This document shows positions 4,617-5,207 of a DNA stretch of 5,207 nucleotides, in pieces. The stretch is from Competibacteraceae bacterium UBA2792. Its GTDB lineage: Bacteria > Pseudomonadota > Gammaproteobacteria > Competibacterales > Competibacteraceae. Every line of letters begins with the position of its first letter. Position 1 is the first letter of the stretch. The notes beneath the pieces were generated by a model. That model was not told the DNA's origin. It made no database searches and saw only the letters and a list, made by a program, of their open reading frames with translations. The stretch is taken from positions 1 through 5,207 of the forward strand of contig DEHU01000007.1 of NCBI GenBank assembly GCA_002352125.1, given 5' to 3'. Made by a program: the position numbers and the translations under genes.

Positions 4617-5207
4617 TCACCTGATCTCGGGAGCGGTGGTAAAGGTGTGATACGGCGGCGGCGAACTCAAGGTCCACTCCAAACCATGCGCTCCCTCCCA
4701 GACTTGGTCGGTCGCCTTCGCACCACCACGAATGGTCTTGATGATGTTATAGGCAAACAAGAGTTGCGAAAAGCCAAACAGGAACGCACCGATGGTCGAA
4801 ATCATGTTGAACTCGGTGAACTGTAGTGCGTAATCGGGAATGCGGCGCGGCATGCCAGCCAAGCCCAAGAAGTGCTGCGGAAAAAACAGCACATTGACCC
4901 CGACCGCCGACAGCCAGAAATGCCACTTACCCAACTTTTCGTCGTACATGTGGCCAGTCCATTTCGGCAGCCAATAGTAGACACCGGTCATCACGCCCAT
5001 GATACCGCCGGCAAAAAGAGCGTAGTGAAAATGCGCGACGACGAAATAGCTGTGATGATACTGCGCATCCGCCGCGACGTCGGCCAGCACCAGACCGGTC
5101 AGGCCTGCCAGGCCGAAGAGAACGATGAAGCCTTGCGCAAAAACCATCGGAGTCTCAAAAGTCATGGCACCCCGCCACATCGTCGCCACCCAGCAGAAGA
5201 AAAGCAC
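4617..5207 (-). CDS. ctaD: Cytochrome c oxidase subunit I, C-terminal 196 residues, cut by window edge
   Basis: The catalytic subunit of aa3-type oxidase, reducing O2 to water at the heme a3-Cu(B) centre. Only the C-terminal third is here; the frame is open through base 5207, where the first codon is an internal GTG. Visible landmarks are YFVVAHFHY, with the heme a3 ligand His (codon 5033-5031) and the heme a ligand His (5027-5025); YYWLPKWTGHMYDEKLGKWHFW; and FFPQHFLGLAGMPRRIPDY, containing the conserved Arg pair that contacts the heme propionates. About four membrane helices remain, followed by a polar tail ending in APEIR. The Cu(B) histidines and the Tyr-His crosslink are outside the window. 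Oddly, the motif before the heme ligands reads HHSY where most family-A oxidases have HDTY. The TGA is followed after 19 bases by the small gene. Confidence 0.97.
   Translation of the reverse strand: MLFFCWVATMWRGAMTFETPMVFAQGFIVLFGLAGLTGLVLADVAADAQYHHSYFVVAHFHYALFAGGIMGVMTGVYYWLPKWTGHMYDEKLGKWHFWLSAVGVNVLFFPQHFLGLAGMPRRIPDYALQFTEFNMISTIGAFLFGFSQLLFAYNIIKTIRGGAKATDQVWEGAHGLEWTLSSPPPYHTFTTAPEIR

Noticed and set aside
4536..4826. 96-codon open frame on the plus strand
   Set aside because: It is antisense to the end of ctaD and to the small gene, with no recognisable protein features.
1..5207. Mobile element, CRISPR array, tRNA or rRNA
   Set aside because: Nearly all bases are taken up by conserved oxidase-related genes; no repeat array, transposase, terminal repeats or structural RNA pattern was seen.

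Overview
The window holds part of an aa3-type cytochrome c oxidase (complex IV) locus, with its heme A synthesis and assembly genes. Every gene but one is on the minus strand. The protein sequences and the gene order (ctaD, small ORF, ctaG, coxC, DUF2909 gene, SURF1, SCO-like protein, ctaA, ctaB) suggest a gammaproteobacterium. From memory, this order matches the Pseudomonas aeruginosa cox region around PA0106-PA0113. The bases are moderately GC-rich. I see no insertion sequence, tRNA, rRNA, CRISPR array or other sign of recent transfer.

Layout, read in the minus direction. Bases 5207-4617 are the C-terminal third of subunit I (ctaD/coxA), cut by the window edge. Bases 4597-4466 hold a 43-residue single-helix membrane protein. 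Next comes the Cu(B) chaperone CtaG/Cox11 (4463 or 4475 to 3915), then subunit III (3868-2996). This block looks like one transcription unit whose promoter, and probably subunit II, lie beyond the right edge. It ends 16 bases from the end of the only plus-strand gene, a 67-residue two-helix DUF2909 protein (2776-2979). A short divergent region (about 2701-2775) separates that gene from a second minus-strand unit: SURF1, an SCO-like thioredoxin-fold protein, heme A synthase (CtaA) and the start of heme O synthase (CtaB), which runs off the left edge. The genes of this second unit are packed with 4-base ATGA overlaps or an 11-base gap.

Functionally, CtaB turns heme B into heme O and CtaA turns heme O into heme A. 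SURF1 helps place heme A into subunit I, CtaG delivers copper to the Cu(B) site of subunit I, and the SCO-like protein probably acts in copper or thiol chemistry. The catalytic subunits and the cofactor pathway are thus encoded side by side.

This is a known system, not a new one. The points worth a second look are these: an HHSY motif replacing the usual HDTY next to the heme ligands of subunit I; a palindromic AGTATACT that places a TATACT -10 hexamer on both strands of the divergent region; a perfect 12-bp hairpin inside the DUF2909 gene; a hairpin built from the two convergent stop codons; an SCO-like protein that keeps CxxxC but appears to lack the copper-binding histidine; and the two small membrane proteins of unknown function.
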